From: Pseudolysinimonas_A sp965653335
Lineage (GTDB): Bacteria; Actinomycetota; Actinomycetes; Actinomycetales; Microbacteriaceae
NCBI GenBank assembly: GCA_965653335.1
Contig: CBFGZU010000033.1
Coordinates: 1 to 19,673 of the forward strand
Length of the DNA: 19,673 nt
Direction of reading: 5' to 3'
The notes beneath the pieces were generated by a model. The model saw nothing but the letters and a program-made list of their open reading frames with translations, was not told where the DNA came from and searched no databases. The translations under genes were made by a program, and so were the position numbers. This document shows, piece by piece, positions 12,867 through 19,394 of the stretch. Each line of letters starts with the position of its first letter. Positions within the stretch are counted from its first letter, which is position 1.

Positions 12867-12873
12867 ACAACCC

Positions 12874-13743
12874 GTGAGCGATCCCCTGGCAGGGTTTCTG
12901 GCCGCCCTCGATCTGACCGACACCGGAGCACGCACCCGGGAAGACATCTTCACCGGTCCGAGTCAGTGGATGCCGGGCGGGCGGGTGTTCGGCGGGCAGG
13001 TTCTCGCGCAAGCGCTCGTCGCCGCGACGCGCACCGTTCCCGAGGACCGCAAAGTGCATTCGATGCACGGCTACTTCCTTCGACCTGGCGATGTCGAGCA
13101 GCCCATCACCTTCTCCGTCGACCGCATCCACGACGGCCGTTCCTTCGCGACGCGCCGAACCCAGTGCTATCAGAACGGCGAACCGATTCTGTCGATGATC
13201 GCGTCGTTCCAGGATCAGGATCCGGGCCTCGAACACTCGGTGACCATTCCCGACGGGTTGCCCGATCCGGAGTCGCTGCCGAGCACGGCCGATGTGCTCG
13301 GCGGCTCCGACCATCCGGTCGCGAAGTTCTGGTCGACGCAGCGCGCGTTCGACATCCGTCATGTTCAGCAGCCCGTCTACTTTCCGGGCGACGGAGAGCG
13401 CTCGCCGAAGCAAGCGGTGTGGATGAAGGCGTTCGGCCGACTGCCCGACGACCCCAACCTGCACCGGGCGGCACTCGCCTACGCGAGCGACTACTCCATC
13501 CTCGAGCCGATCCTGCGGGCGCACGGGGTCGCGTGGGGCACCCCCGGGTTGAAGGCGGCGAGCCTCGACCACGCGATGTGGTGGCACCGCGACGGTCGCG
13601 TCGACGAGTGGCTGCTCTACGAGCAGGCGTCGCCAGCCGCGATCGGCGGCCGCGGGTTGTCGTTCGGGCGCATCTTCAGCCGCGACGGAACCCTGCTGGC
13701 CACGGTGGCGCAAGAGGGCATGGTGCGGGTCGCCACAGCCTAG
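12874..13743 (+). CDS. tesB: Acyl-CoA thioesterase II (TesB family)
   Basis: A 289-aa double-hotdog enzyme that hydrolyses acyl-CoA to free fatty acid and CoA. Family landmarks are present: GGRVFGGQVLAQAL (36-49), HSMHGYFLRPGD (62-73), and the catalytic-type triad D206 (LAYASDYSIL), S230 (KAASLDHAMW) and Q280 (VAQEGMVR). It starts at GTG with no Shine-Dalgarno and an apparent -10 box 7 nt upstream. It is divergent from an unknown protein and convergent with the HAAS-type membrane protein, whose stop codon overlaps its own in the tetramer CTAG (13740-13743), leaving no room for a terminator. Confidence 0.94.
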   Translation: MSDPLAGFLAALDLTDTGARTREDIFTGPSQWMPGGRVFGGQVLAQALVAATRTVPEDRKVHSMHGYFLRPGDVEQPITFSVDRIHDGRSFATRRTQCYQNGEPILSMIASFQDQDPGLEHSVTIPDGLPDPESLPSTADVLGGSDHPVAKFWSTQRAFDIRHVQQPVYFPGDGERSPKQAVWMKAFGRLPDDPNLHRAALAYASDYSILEPILRAHGVAWGTPGLKAASLDHAMWWHRDGRVDEWLLYEQASPAAIGGRGLSFGRIFSRDGTLLATVAQEGMVRVATA

Positions 13744-14756
13744 GAGCGCGCGGCTGACCTGTCAGCCTGCACGGTCTTGATCGCACTGTCGGCAATGGCC
13801 CACCCGGCGATGGCGACGAGTGCAATCGACGTGACGGTCGCGCCCGGGCTGCCGGCGGCGACGAAGTCCGCCCACCCGAGCCGGTCAAGGTACTCCTCGT
13901 TCAGCGCGACGCCGGTGGCGACCAGCCAGACGATCGGCCCAATCGTTGCGACGGTGATCACCGCGTTGACGACGACGAGCGGCCAGGTCCACCGTCCGAC
14001 GCGGTAGAGCACCACCGCGAACATGGCGGTCAGCACGGCGAGCGCGATCAGGTAGGGCAGCCAGAACGACCACAGGTCGGGGTTGATCACGGGGATGGGT
14101 GTTCCGTCGGCATCCTTGAAGTTCGAGGAGATCTGCTGCCAGACGAGCGCGATCGGCACCAGCAGCGAGAAGGCGAGGGATGCGATCAGCTCGCTCCGCC
14201 CACCGGTCGTGCCCGTCGAGACCACCGGGAGGTCATCGGGGTCGAACGGCGCGTTGCTCGTGAGCCCCGAGGTCTTGGCCGCGCCCGTGCGCTCGACGAG
14301 CACGAAGACGAGGGTCACCCAGAAGCACACGTGCACGCCGACGCTGATGACGATGCCGATGGTGCCGCCAATGAGGCCACCCGGATCTTCGCCCGTCAGC
14401 GCGTTGATCACGAATGTCGTGATCGCGACGATCGGCACGACGATCACCAGAAGCAGCTTCAGCAGCCGCACGTAGTCGACGTACAGGGCGGGCCCGATGA
14501 GCGCCAGCGGGCGCCCAGCGTACCCGGCGGCGAGGCGCATCGGCTCGCCGAGCCCGGTCAGTACCGCACGCTCGGCGGCATCCGGTGTCTCGCCGGCTGC
14601 GACGCGGGCGTCGATGTCATCCGCGATGCTGCCGCGCAGCTCCCGGTCGATGTCGGCGCGCTTGGCCTCCGGCAGCGACTTGAGCACCGCCCAGATGTAG
14701 CGGTCGGTGAGGGTGTCGGCCACGGGACGGCCGACGGGGCGGCGGGTGGTGCTCAT
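13740..14756 (-). CDS. HAAS-type membrane protein partnered with PadR
   Basis: A 338-aa membrane protein. Residues about 13-80 form the soluble helical prefix domain typical of PadR-linked proteins (TDRYIWAVLKSLPEAKRADI followed by an acidic/Ala helix and GLGEPMRLAAGYAGRP). Six hydrophobic segments follow at about 99-119, 128-153, 189-206, 229-250, 258-282 and 305-324. Such proteins are thought to signal to or be controlled with PadR regulators; transport activity is not established. The start ATG14756 overlaps the padR stop by 4 nt and has AAAGGAG 6 nt upstream; an upstream in-frame extension lies inside padR and is rejected. Its stop overlaps the tesB stop. Confidence 0.85.
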   Translation of the reverse strand: MSTTRRPVGRPVADTLTDRYIWAVLKSLPEAKRADIDRELRGSIADDIDARVAAGETPDAAERAVLTGLGEPMRLAAGYAGRPLALIGPALYVDYVRLLKLLLVIVVPIVAITTFVINALTGEDPGGLIGGTIGIVISVGVHVCFWVTLVFVLVERTGAAKTSGLTSNAPFDPDDLPVVSTGTTGGRSELIASLAFSLLVPIALVWQQISSNFKDADGTPIPVINPDLWSFWLPYLIALAVLTAMFAVVLYRVGRWTWPLVVVNAVITVATIGPIVWLVATGVALNEEYLDRLGWADFVAAGSPGATVTSIALVAIAGWAIADSAIKTVQADRSAARS

Positions 14757-15088
14757 GAGGTCTCCTTTCGGGAGATTCGGTCGATCGACGTCTGGAGGTT
14801 GTTCCAGTCGGCGAGGAGTATGTCGGCGAGCGAGTCTCCGGCGGGGCTCGTGCGGTAGAACTTGCGCGGCCGCGACTCGTCGGTGTTCCACTCGCTGGCG
14901 AGCAGCCCCTGGGATTCCAGGCGACGTAGCAGCGGGTAGAGCGTGTTGCTTTCCACGGGGATGCCGGCCGCCGCGAGTTGTTCGAGCAGCGCGTACCCGT
15001 ATTGCGGGCTGCGAAGCATCAGCAGGCAGGCGAGAACGGCCGTGCCGCGCCTCAGCTCCTGCAGTTGCGGGTTGTCGTTCTCACTCAC
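14753..15088 (-). CDS. PadR-family transcriptional regulator
   Basis: A 111-aa winged-helix repressor of the short PadR type (PadR-s2). The core is RRGTAVLACLLMLRSPQYGY, ALLEQLAAAGIPVESNTLYP with recognition helix LLRRLESQGLLASEW, and the wing residues RPRKFYRTSPAG. GTG15088 is preferred over the in-frame GTG15097, because the promoter at 15096-15125 would start transcription near 15089, after the upstream GTG. The mRNA would then be almost leaderless. It forms an operon with the HAAS-type membrane protein by ATGA overlap. A dyad inside the promoter suggests it represses itself. Confidence 0.88.
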   Translation of the reverse strand: MSENDNPQLQELRRGTAVLACLLMLRSPQYGYALLEQLAAAGIPVESNTLYPLLRRLESQGLLASEWNTDESRPRKFYRTSPAGDSLADILLADWNNLQTSIDRISRKETS

Positions 15089-15095
15089 GCCCCAC

Positions 15096-15125
15096 ACATT
15101 ACTGTGCGGTACACACTATCGTCAA
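15096..15125 (-). promoter_or_regulatory. padR promoter with operator-like dyad in the spacer
   Basis: On the minus strand TTGACG (15125-15120), an 18-nt spacer and TAATGT (15101-15096). The spacer is filled by the dyad ACTGTG-CGGTA-CACACT (15101-15117 on plus; five of six arm positions pair), which resembles the TGTG/CACA type of PadR site. Binding there would block RNA polymerase. Confidence 0.55.
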
Positions 15126-15168
15126 TCGCCGATGCCGTTGGCGGGCACCCGACTCGCGAAGAGGAGCG

Positions 15169-15651
15169 CTAGGAACGCTTCATGAACTCGACGGGCGCCT
15201 CGACGTGGGATGCCCACGCGGCGCGCTCCCGATCGGTGATGCGCCGGGGGCGCCCCGTCGTGGAATCGACGAGAACGATCGTCGTCACCGCTTTCGCGAA
15301 CATCGTCTGCGGTTCGGTGCCCTCGGGTGAGCACACCTCGTAGCAGATCTCGAGGCTCGCACCGCCGAGCCTGCCGATCCACAACTGCACGTCGAGCGGG
15401 GCCCGGAAGTACGGCACGGGGGCAAGATACTCGATCTCTTGGCGCGCGACGAGCGTCGAGGTGTGCCCGACTCGGATGTCGGCGATCGGCGACTCGGGGT
15501 CGTTGACGCCTTCCACCCGGAGGTCGTCGGCACCCCAGTAGACGGCGATCCGAGCCTGCTCGAGCAGGGTCATCATCGCCGCGTTGTTGACGTGGCCGTA
15601 GGCGTCGAGATCGTTGAAGCGGAGCGCGATCGGAACGTGGAGGCGGGCCAT
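15169..15651 (-). CDS. Hotdog thioesterase (4-HBT / YbgC type)
   Basis: A 160-aa single-hotdog acyl-CoA thioesterase. The active-site signature of the 4-hydroxybenzoyl-CoA thioesterase family is at the N-terminus: RFNDLDAYGHVNN (11-23) with catalytic-type D16 and H20-V-N-N, then E31-x-A-R. The remainder gives the beta strands EIEYLAPVPYFRAPLDVQLW and CSPEG...AKAVTTIVLVD. The substrate is unknown. It starts 4 nt after the ettA stop, with only a weak ribosome site, so it is probably translated by re-initiation on the ettA mRNA. This ettA-thioesterase order looks like a stable actinobacterial pairing (recollection, not verified). Confidence 0.9.
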   Translation of the reverse strand: MARLHVPIALRFNDLDAYGHVNNAAMMTLLEQARIAVYWGADDLRVEGVNDPESPIADIRVGHTSTLVARQEIEYLAPVPYFRAPLDVQLWIGRLGGASLEICYEVCSPEGTEPQTMFAKAVTTIVLVDSTTGRPRRITDRERAAWASHVEAPVEFMKRS

Positions 15652-15655
15652 GCGC

Positions 15656-17338
15656 TCAGTCCCGCGTGAGGCGACGGTGGGTGGCGCGGTGCGGGGCCGC
15701 CGCTTCGGGGCCGAGTCGCTCGATCTTGTTCGCCTCGTACGCCTCGAAGTTGCCCTCGAACCAGTACCAGTTGGCGGGATTGTCGTCGGTGCCCTCATAG
15801 GAGAGGATGTGCGTCGCGATCCGGTCGAGGAACCACCGGTCGTGCGTGATGACCACGGCACAGCCGGGGAATTCGAGTAGCGCGTTCTCGAGGCTCGAGA
15901 GGGTCTCGATGTCGAGGTCGTTGGTGGGCTCATCCAGCAGCAGCAGGTTGCCGCCCTCTTTGAGGGTGAGCGCGAGGTTGAGCCGGTTGCGCTCACCGCC
16001 GGAGAGCACACCGGCCTTCTTCTGCTGGTCGGGACCTTTGAAGCCGAACTTCGACACGTAGGCGCGCGACGGCACCTCGGTCTTGCCGATGACGATGATG
16101 TCGAGGCCGTCGGAGACGACCTCCCACAGGGTCTTGTTCGGGTCGATGTTGGAGCGGCTCTGGTCGACGTAGCTGATCTTGACCGTCTCGCCGATCTTCA
16201 GGTCGCCCCCGTCAAGCGGCTCGAGGCCGACGATCGTCTTGAACAGCGTCGTCTTACCGACACCGTTCGGGCCGATGACGCCCACGATGCCGTTGGGTGG
16301 CAGCGTGAACGACAGCCCGTCGATGAGCACGCGGTCGTCGAAACCCTTGGAGAGGTTCTTCGCCTCGATGACGATCTGGCCCAGCCGCGGCCCCGGCGGG
16401 ATCTGGATCTCGTCGAAGTCGAGTTTGCGCGTACGGTCGGCTTCGGCGGCCATCTCCTCGTAGCGAGCGAGTCGAGCTTTCGACTTCGTCTGGCGGCCTT
16501 TCGCGCTGCTACGCACCCACTCGAGCTCGTCCTTGAGACGCTTGGCGAGCTTCTGATCCTTCTTGCCCTGGATGTCGAGGCGTTCAGCCTTCTTCTCCAG
16601 GTAGGTCGAGTAGTTGCCTTCGTAGCCGATGAGCCGGCCGCGGTCGACTTCGGCGATCCACTCGGCGACGTTGTCGAGGAAGTACCGATCGTGGGTGATG
16701 GCGATGACAGCGCCGGGGTACGACTTGAGGTGCTGCTCGAGCCAGAGCACACTCTCGGCATCGAGGTGGTTGGTGGGCTCATCCAGCAGCAGCAGGTCGG
16801 GTTTGCTCAGCAGCAACTTGGTGAGCGCGACCCGGCGCTTCTCACCTCCGGAGAGCGGTGCGATCGCGGCGTCGCCCGGCGGGGTGCGGAGGGCATCCAT
16901 CGCCTGCTCCAGCTGGGCGTCAAGGTCCCACGCGTTGGCGGCGTCGATCTCCTCCTGCAGGTGCCCCATTTCAGCGAGCAGCGTGTCGAAGTCGGCATCC
17001 GGCTCGGCCATCGCGAGCGATATCTCGTTGAACCGGGCGAGCTTGGCCATGATCGGCCCGACGCCCTCCTGCACGTTTTCGAGTACCGTCTTGGATTCGT
17101 CGAGCACGGGCTCCTGCATGAGGATGCCGACGCTGAACCCCGGCGTGAGCTTCGCTTCGCCGTTGCTCGGGGTATCGAGCCCGGCCATGATCTTCAGGAT
17201 CGTCGACTTACCGGCACCGTTGGGGCCGACCATGCCGATCTTCGCGCCCGGCAGGAACGCCATCGTGACGTCATCGAGAATGAGTTTTTCGCCGACCGCT
17301 TTGCGGGCGCGCACCATCGAGTAGATGTATTCGGCCAT
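15656..17338 (-). CDS. ettA: Energy-dependent translational throttle protein EttA (ABC-F)
   Basis: A 560-aa soluble ABC-F ATPase that binds the ribosomal E site and gates the first peptide bond according to energy state. Two ATPase modules are seen: Walker A GPNGAGKST (38-46) and GPNGVGKTT (356-364), signatures LSGGEKRR (162-169) and LSGGERNR (445-452), Walker B LLLLDEPTNHLD with E187 and LLLLDEPTNDLD with E470, which align with the catalytic Glu residues of E. coli EttA. The basic linker (about 245-305) and the insertion GLDIIVIGKTEVPSRAYVSK are EttA-specific. ATG17338 follows a GGAGG and matches the family N-terminus MAEYIYSM; a 37-codon in-frame extension upstream is rejected. It is followed by a thioesterase 4 nt later. 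Confidence 0.96.
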   Translation of the reverse strand: MAEYIYSMVRARKAVGEKLILDDVTMAFLPGAKIGMVGPNGAGKSTILKIMAGLDTPSNGEAKLTPGFSVGILMQEPVLDESKTVLENVQEGVGPIMAKLARFNEISLAMAEPDADFDTLLAEMGHLQEEIDAANAWDLDAQLEQAMDALRTPPGDAAIAPLSGGEKRRVALTKLLLSKPDLLLLDEPTNHLDAESVLWLEQHLKSYPGAVIAITHDRYFLDNVAEWIAEVDRGRLIGYEGNYSTYLEKKAERLDIQGKKDQKLAKRLKDELEWVRSSAKGRQTKSKARLARYEEMAAEADRTRKLDFDEIQIPPGPRLGQIVIEAKNLSKGFDDRVLIDGLSFTLPPNGIVGVIGPNGVGKTTLFKTIVGLEPLDGGDLKIGETVKISYVDQSRSNIDPNKTLWEVVSDGLDIIVIGKTEVPSRAYVSKFGFKGPDQQKKAGVLSGGERNRLNLALTLKEGGNLLLLDEPTNDLDIETLSSLENALLEFPGCAVVITHDRWFLDRIATHILSYEGTDDNPANWYWFEGNFEAYEANKIERLGPEAAAPHRATHRRLTRD

Positions 17339-17420
17339 ACCCTCCAGCTTAGGAGCGGTCGCAGCACCCACCGGACGAACGGAACCGGCGGCCGAGACGG
17401 CCACCGGGACTGGCGTCGCA

Positions 17421-17444
17421 GCGAAGACCAGAAATGGTCTTCGC
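17421..17444. terminator. 10-bp stem, GAAA-loop hairpin downstream of the lipoprotein gene
   Basis: GCGAAGACCA and TGGTCTTCGC pair perfectly around a GAAA (plus) or TTTC (minus) loop, 15 nt after the stop of the minus-strand lipoprotein gene and 83 nt before the ettA start. No T-tract follows. It probably separates the two transcripts. Confidence 0.6.
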
Positions 17445-17458
17445 TCCATGCTCCAGCG

Positions 17459-17929
17459 TCACCAGTCGATGGGACGCGTGGCGCCGACGAGGCAGCGACC
17501 GGTGGTCAGCAGCTCGGCGGTCGTGGAGGCGTAGCCGATGTTGCCGTATTGGCCGATGAGGCAGGTGTCGCCCAGACGAACGGTGAACTGGATGTTGTCG
17601 GCTGCTCCGTTGATCGCGGTGCGGTCGGAGGTGACTTCCATGTCGGTCTTCGGGTACCCGGCGGCGACGAGGTTGTCGATGAACGCGCGCCCGTCGAGAG
17701 CTCCCCCGGCGGCGATCAGCTCGGCGTTGACCTGGTCGAAGTAGGCGCGGTTGTCGTCGGCCGATCCGTCGAGGTCGATCTCGGGATCGACAGGTGCTGC
17801 CGTCCCGCCGCTCGTCGACGTCGGCGTCGGCGTCGGCGTCGGGATCGGCGTCTCGACGCACCCCGCGAGGGTGAACGTCAGCACGGCCAACGCCGCGATG
17901 GTGCCCGCGCGCAGGAGGCTGCTCGGCAT
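17459..17929 (-). CDS. Small secreted lipoprotein (DUF6993-like)
   Basis: A 156-aa lipoprotein: signal peptide with hydrophobic core IAALAVLTFTLAGC, lipidated C24, then a Pro-Thr spacer (IPTPTPTPTSTS) encoded by a GTCGGC-type hexanucleotide repeat at about 17818-17853, and a compact domain of about 100 residues ending in CLIGQYGN...GRCLVGATRPIDW with two Cys that could form a disulphide. It resembles the DUF6993 group from Microbacteriaceae by recollection; no function is known. The ATG at 17929 has GGGGAG 6 nt upstream. Confidence 0.85.
   Translation of the reverse strand: MPSSLLRAGTIAALAVLTFTLAGCVETPIPTPTPTPTSTSGGTAAPVDPEIDLDGSADDNRAYFDQVNAELIAAGGALDGRAFIDNLVAAGYPKTDMEVTSDRTAINGAADNIQFTVRLGDTCLIGQYGNIGYASTTAELLTTGRCLVGATRPIDW
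17818..17853. repeat. GTCGGC-type short tandem repeat inside the lipoprotein gene
   Basis: GTCGGC is repeated about four times with one imperfect unit. It encodes the Pro-Thr linker, and slippage would change linker length in steps of two residues without a frameshift. Confidence 0.7.
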
Positions 17930-17989
17930 TCCGACTCCCCGTTCCGACCCGTCGGGTGCCGCGGGTCAGGGCGATTCTACGGCGCGGCG

Positions 17990-18006
17990 CACGAGGTAGC
18001 CTCGTG
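17990..18006. promoter_or_regulatory. CACGAGG-TAG-CCTCGTG dyad upstream of the HicB-like gene
   Basis: A perfect 7-bp inverted repeat with a 3-nt centre lies 21 bp before the ATG at 18028, in the divergent region with the lipoprotein gene. It may be an operator or a 5'-UTR hairpin; there is no independent support. Confidence 0.4.
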
Positions 18007-18027
18007 GCGACGGACCGGAGGGTCGAG

Positions 18028-18267
18028 ATGGCGATCGACGTGCGGGGCTACAGCTACTTCATCGAGCGTGGCGACGACAAGCGCTGGGTCGCGACCGTCG
18101 CCGAGTACCCGGAGCTGCGCGGGGTCTCCCGAATTCACAACCGGGCGCTCAACGAGCTCTACGCCGCCGTGGAGGCCGAGGTCTTGCGCCGGTACCACGC
18201 GGGCGAAGCGATTCCGCCTGCCCCCAAGAAGCAGCCGAACCTACTCAAGACTCTCGGCCTCAACTGA
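18028..18267 (+). CDS. Small HicB-like protein, no HicA partner seen
   Basis: A 79-aa protein starting at ATG18028, with GGAGGGT about 5 nt upstream. The stretch YSYFIERGDDKRWVATVAEY followed by PELRGVSRIHNRALNELYAA has the layout of the partial RNase H fold of HicB antitoxins (beta strand, D-x-x-WVA, PEL-G, then a helix), ending in a basic tail PKKQPNLLKTLGLN. Canonical HicB proteins also have a C-terminal DNA-binding domain and a HicA toxin next door; neither is present. It could be an orphan regulator or an unrelated small protein. It is 83 bp from, and convergent with, the RES toxin gene. Confidence 0.7.
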   Translation: MAIDVRGYSYFIERGDDKRWVATVAEYPELRGVSRIHNRALNELYAAVEAEVLRRYHAGEAIPPAPKKQPNLLKTLGLN

Positions 18268-18349
18268 GGCGTCCTCCCCCCTCCGTGGCCCACTCACGCA
18301 AACGCAGGCGACCCGTGACGATCACGACGTGCGGAGCGCTCTGCCTGAT

Positions 18350-19021
18350 TCAGTGAACCTTGACGTTGAGTGCTCGAGCCGCTGCCGCGAGTTCGGTGTC
18401 GTTCTTCTCAATGACGCTGAAGGTCTGGTCTCCGATCGTTACTCCCTGGAAAATCGCCCAACACTCGTGCGACTGGAACTTGGATGAGTAGCGAACACCG
18501 GAGTACTTCGCCTCGTCATACTCGTCGACGGATGTGTAGGCGAACAACGCGATTGCGCGTGTCAGAAGGCGATTTGGCCCGCGAACACGCCCCTGATCGA
18601 GAGTCTCGACGCCCAGCCCGGAGAGGGTCTCAGACATGGCCTCTGTGAGGTAAGAGAGTGTCTGATCGCTTTCCAGATCAAGGAAGGGCGGTGCGTCAAC
18701 GAGTTGGAATCGAGCCAGTCTTCGCTTGTCCCGCCAATCAGCCGGCAAGTTGCCGGGATTCATGAAGTGCTCTCCAGTCACCGAAGAGTAGACGCCGCTG
18801 CTCGCCGCTGCGCGGGCGAAGGCAATCGTCTCCTTGTAGGCACCGACGGCGGTGGTGGCGGCGTACAAGACGCCACCACCCACCACGTCAAAGCGGTTGC
18901 CCACGTCATCCTGATCGGCGACCAGCGGATCAATAGACGCGAACCTCAAGACGTCGGGGTGGCGGCCGACTCTATAGAGGATCTCCGGTGCGCTGCTTGT
19001 GATTGGCTCGACGCTAGGCAT
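18350..19021 (-). CDS. RES-domain toxin (NAD+-degrading type)
   Basis: A 223-aa protein with the RES domain. Named residues are in order: R17 in ILYRVGRHP, E64 in VLYAATTAVGAYKETIAFAR and S180 in YSGVRYSSKF, followed by CWAIFQ. Members such as MbcT of M. tuberculosis deplete NAD+ (phosphorolysis or hydrolysis) and arrest or kill the cell unless bound by their antitoxin. ATG19021 overlaps the antitoxin stop by 8 nt (ATGCCTAG), giving coupled translation with antitoxin first; an in-frame ATG at 19045 is less likely. GC and codon use are lower than in the rest of the window, as expected for acquired DNA. The active-site set is complete, so it is probably functional. Confidence 0.85.
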   Translation of the reverse strand: MPSVEPITSSAPEILYRVGRHPDVLRFASIDPLVADQDDVGNRFDVVGGGVLYAATTAVGAYKETIAFARAAASSGVYSSVTGEHFMNPGNLPADWRDKRRLARFQLVDAPPFLDLESDQTLSYLTEAMSETLSGLGVETLDQGRVRGPNRLLTRAIALFAYTSVDEYDEAKYSGVRYSSKFQSHECWAIFQGVTIGDQTFSVIEKNDTELAAAARALNVKVH

Positions 19022-19394
19022 CCGCAAACGACCGCGCAGCTGCAATCACGGCGCGTGCTCGCCCCTCAATCAGCAGCTCAATTGGCGAGTGGTCGTTGAG
19101 GAGTGGGTTCATCCCAAGGAACCATGCTCGGATCGTGTAGTCACTGTCGCCCGCATCCGAGAGAACCCGATAGATCTGGAATGTGTCGCGCAGTATCCGT
19201 TCAGTCTCGGCGCCGACGCTTGCACTCTTTGCAGCTAGCCATCGTTCGACAGTGCGCACTTCCTTTTGGACGATTGCGGCAACCGCCTTCTTTCCAATGG
19301 CCTGGCTGAGCGTCCTGATGATGTCGCCGATTTCGTTTCCGATAGACCGACCGTGAGAGGTCGATCGAGTAGGTGCGGAGCTGACCTTGACCAT
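19014..19394 (-). CDS. Xre/MbcA/ParS-type antitoxin
   Basis: A 126-aa protein. The N-terminal half is an Xre-like helix-turn-helix region (IIRTLSQAIGKKAVAAIVQK, then EVRTVERWLAAK), and the C-terminal half is the MbcA/ParS toxin-binding domain (DUF2384): IRAWFLGMNPLLNDHSPIEL followed by LIEGRARAVIAAARSF. It would neutralise the RES toxin encoded directly downstream and repress the operon. The start is uncertain: the frame is open up to an ATG at 19556, but the extra 54 residues are basic, low-complexity and unlike the family, and ATG19394 gives the usual length. The ribosome site is weak at both. Confidence 0.85.
   Translation of the reverse strand: MVKVSSAPTRSTSHGRSIGNEIGDIIRTLSQAIGKKAVAAIVQKEVRTVERWLAAKSASVGAETERILRDTFQIYRVLSDAGDSDYTIRAWFLGMNPLLNDHSPIELLIEGRARAVIAAARSFADA

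Noticed and set aside
17339..17449. 37-codon N-terminal extension of EttA
   Set aside because: It runs through a hairpin and non-conserved sequence, while ATG17338 gives the universal EttA N-terminus with a GGAGG site.
17818..17853. Possible CRISPR-like or satellite array
   Set aside because: It is a simple hexanucleotide repeat encoding a Pro-Thr linker, with no spacers.
17990..18006. DtxR/IdeR box at the AGGTAGCCT sequence
   Set aside because: The spacing of the core is one base short of the consensus and the flanks do not match. It is better described as a simple dyad.
16691..18487. A 598-codon open frame on the plus strand
   Set aside because: It is antisense to ettA and the lipoprotein gene, is rich in Arg/His/Glu repeats typical of high-GC shadow frames, and has no domain pattern.
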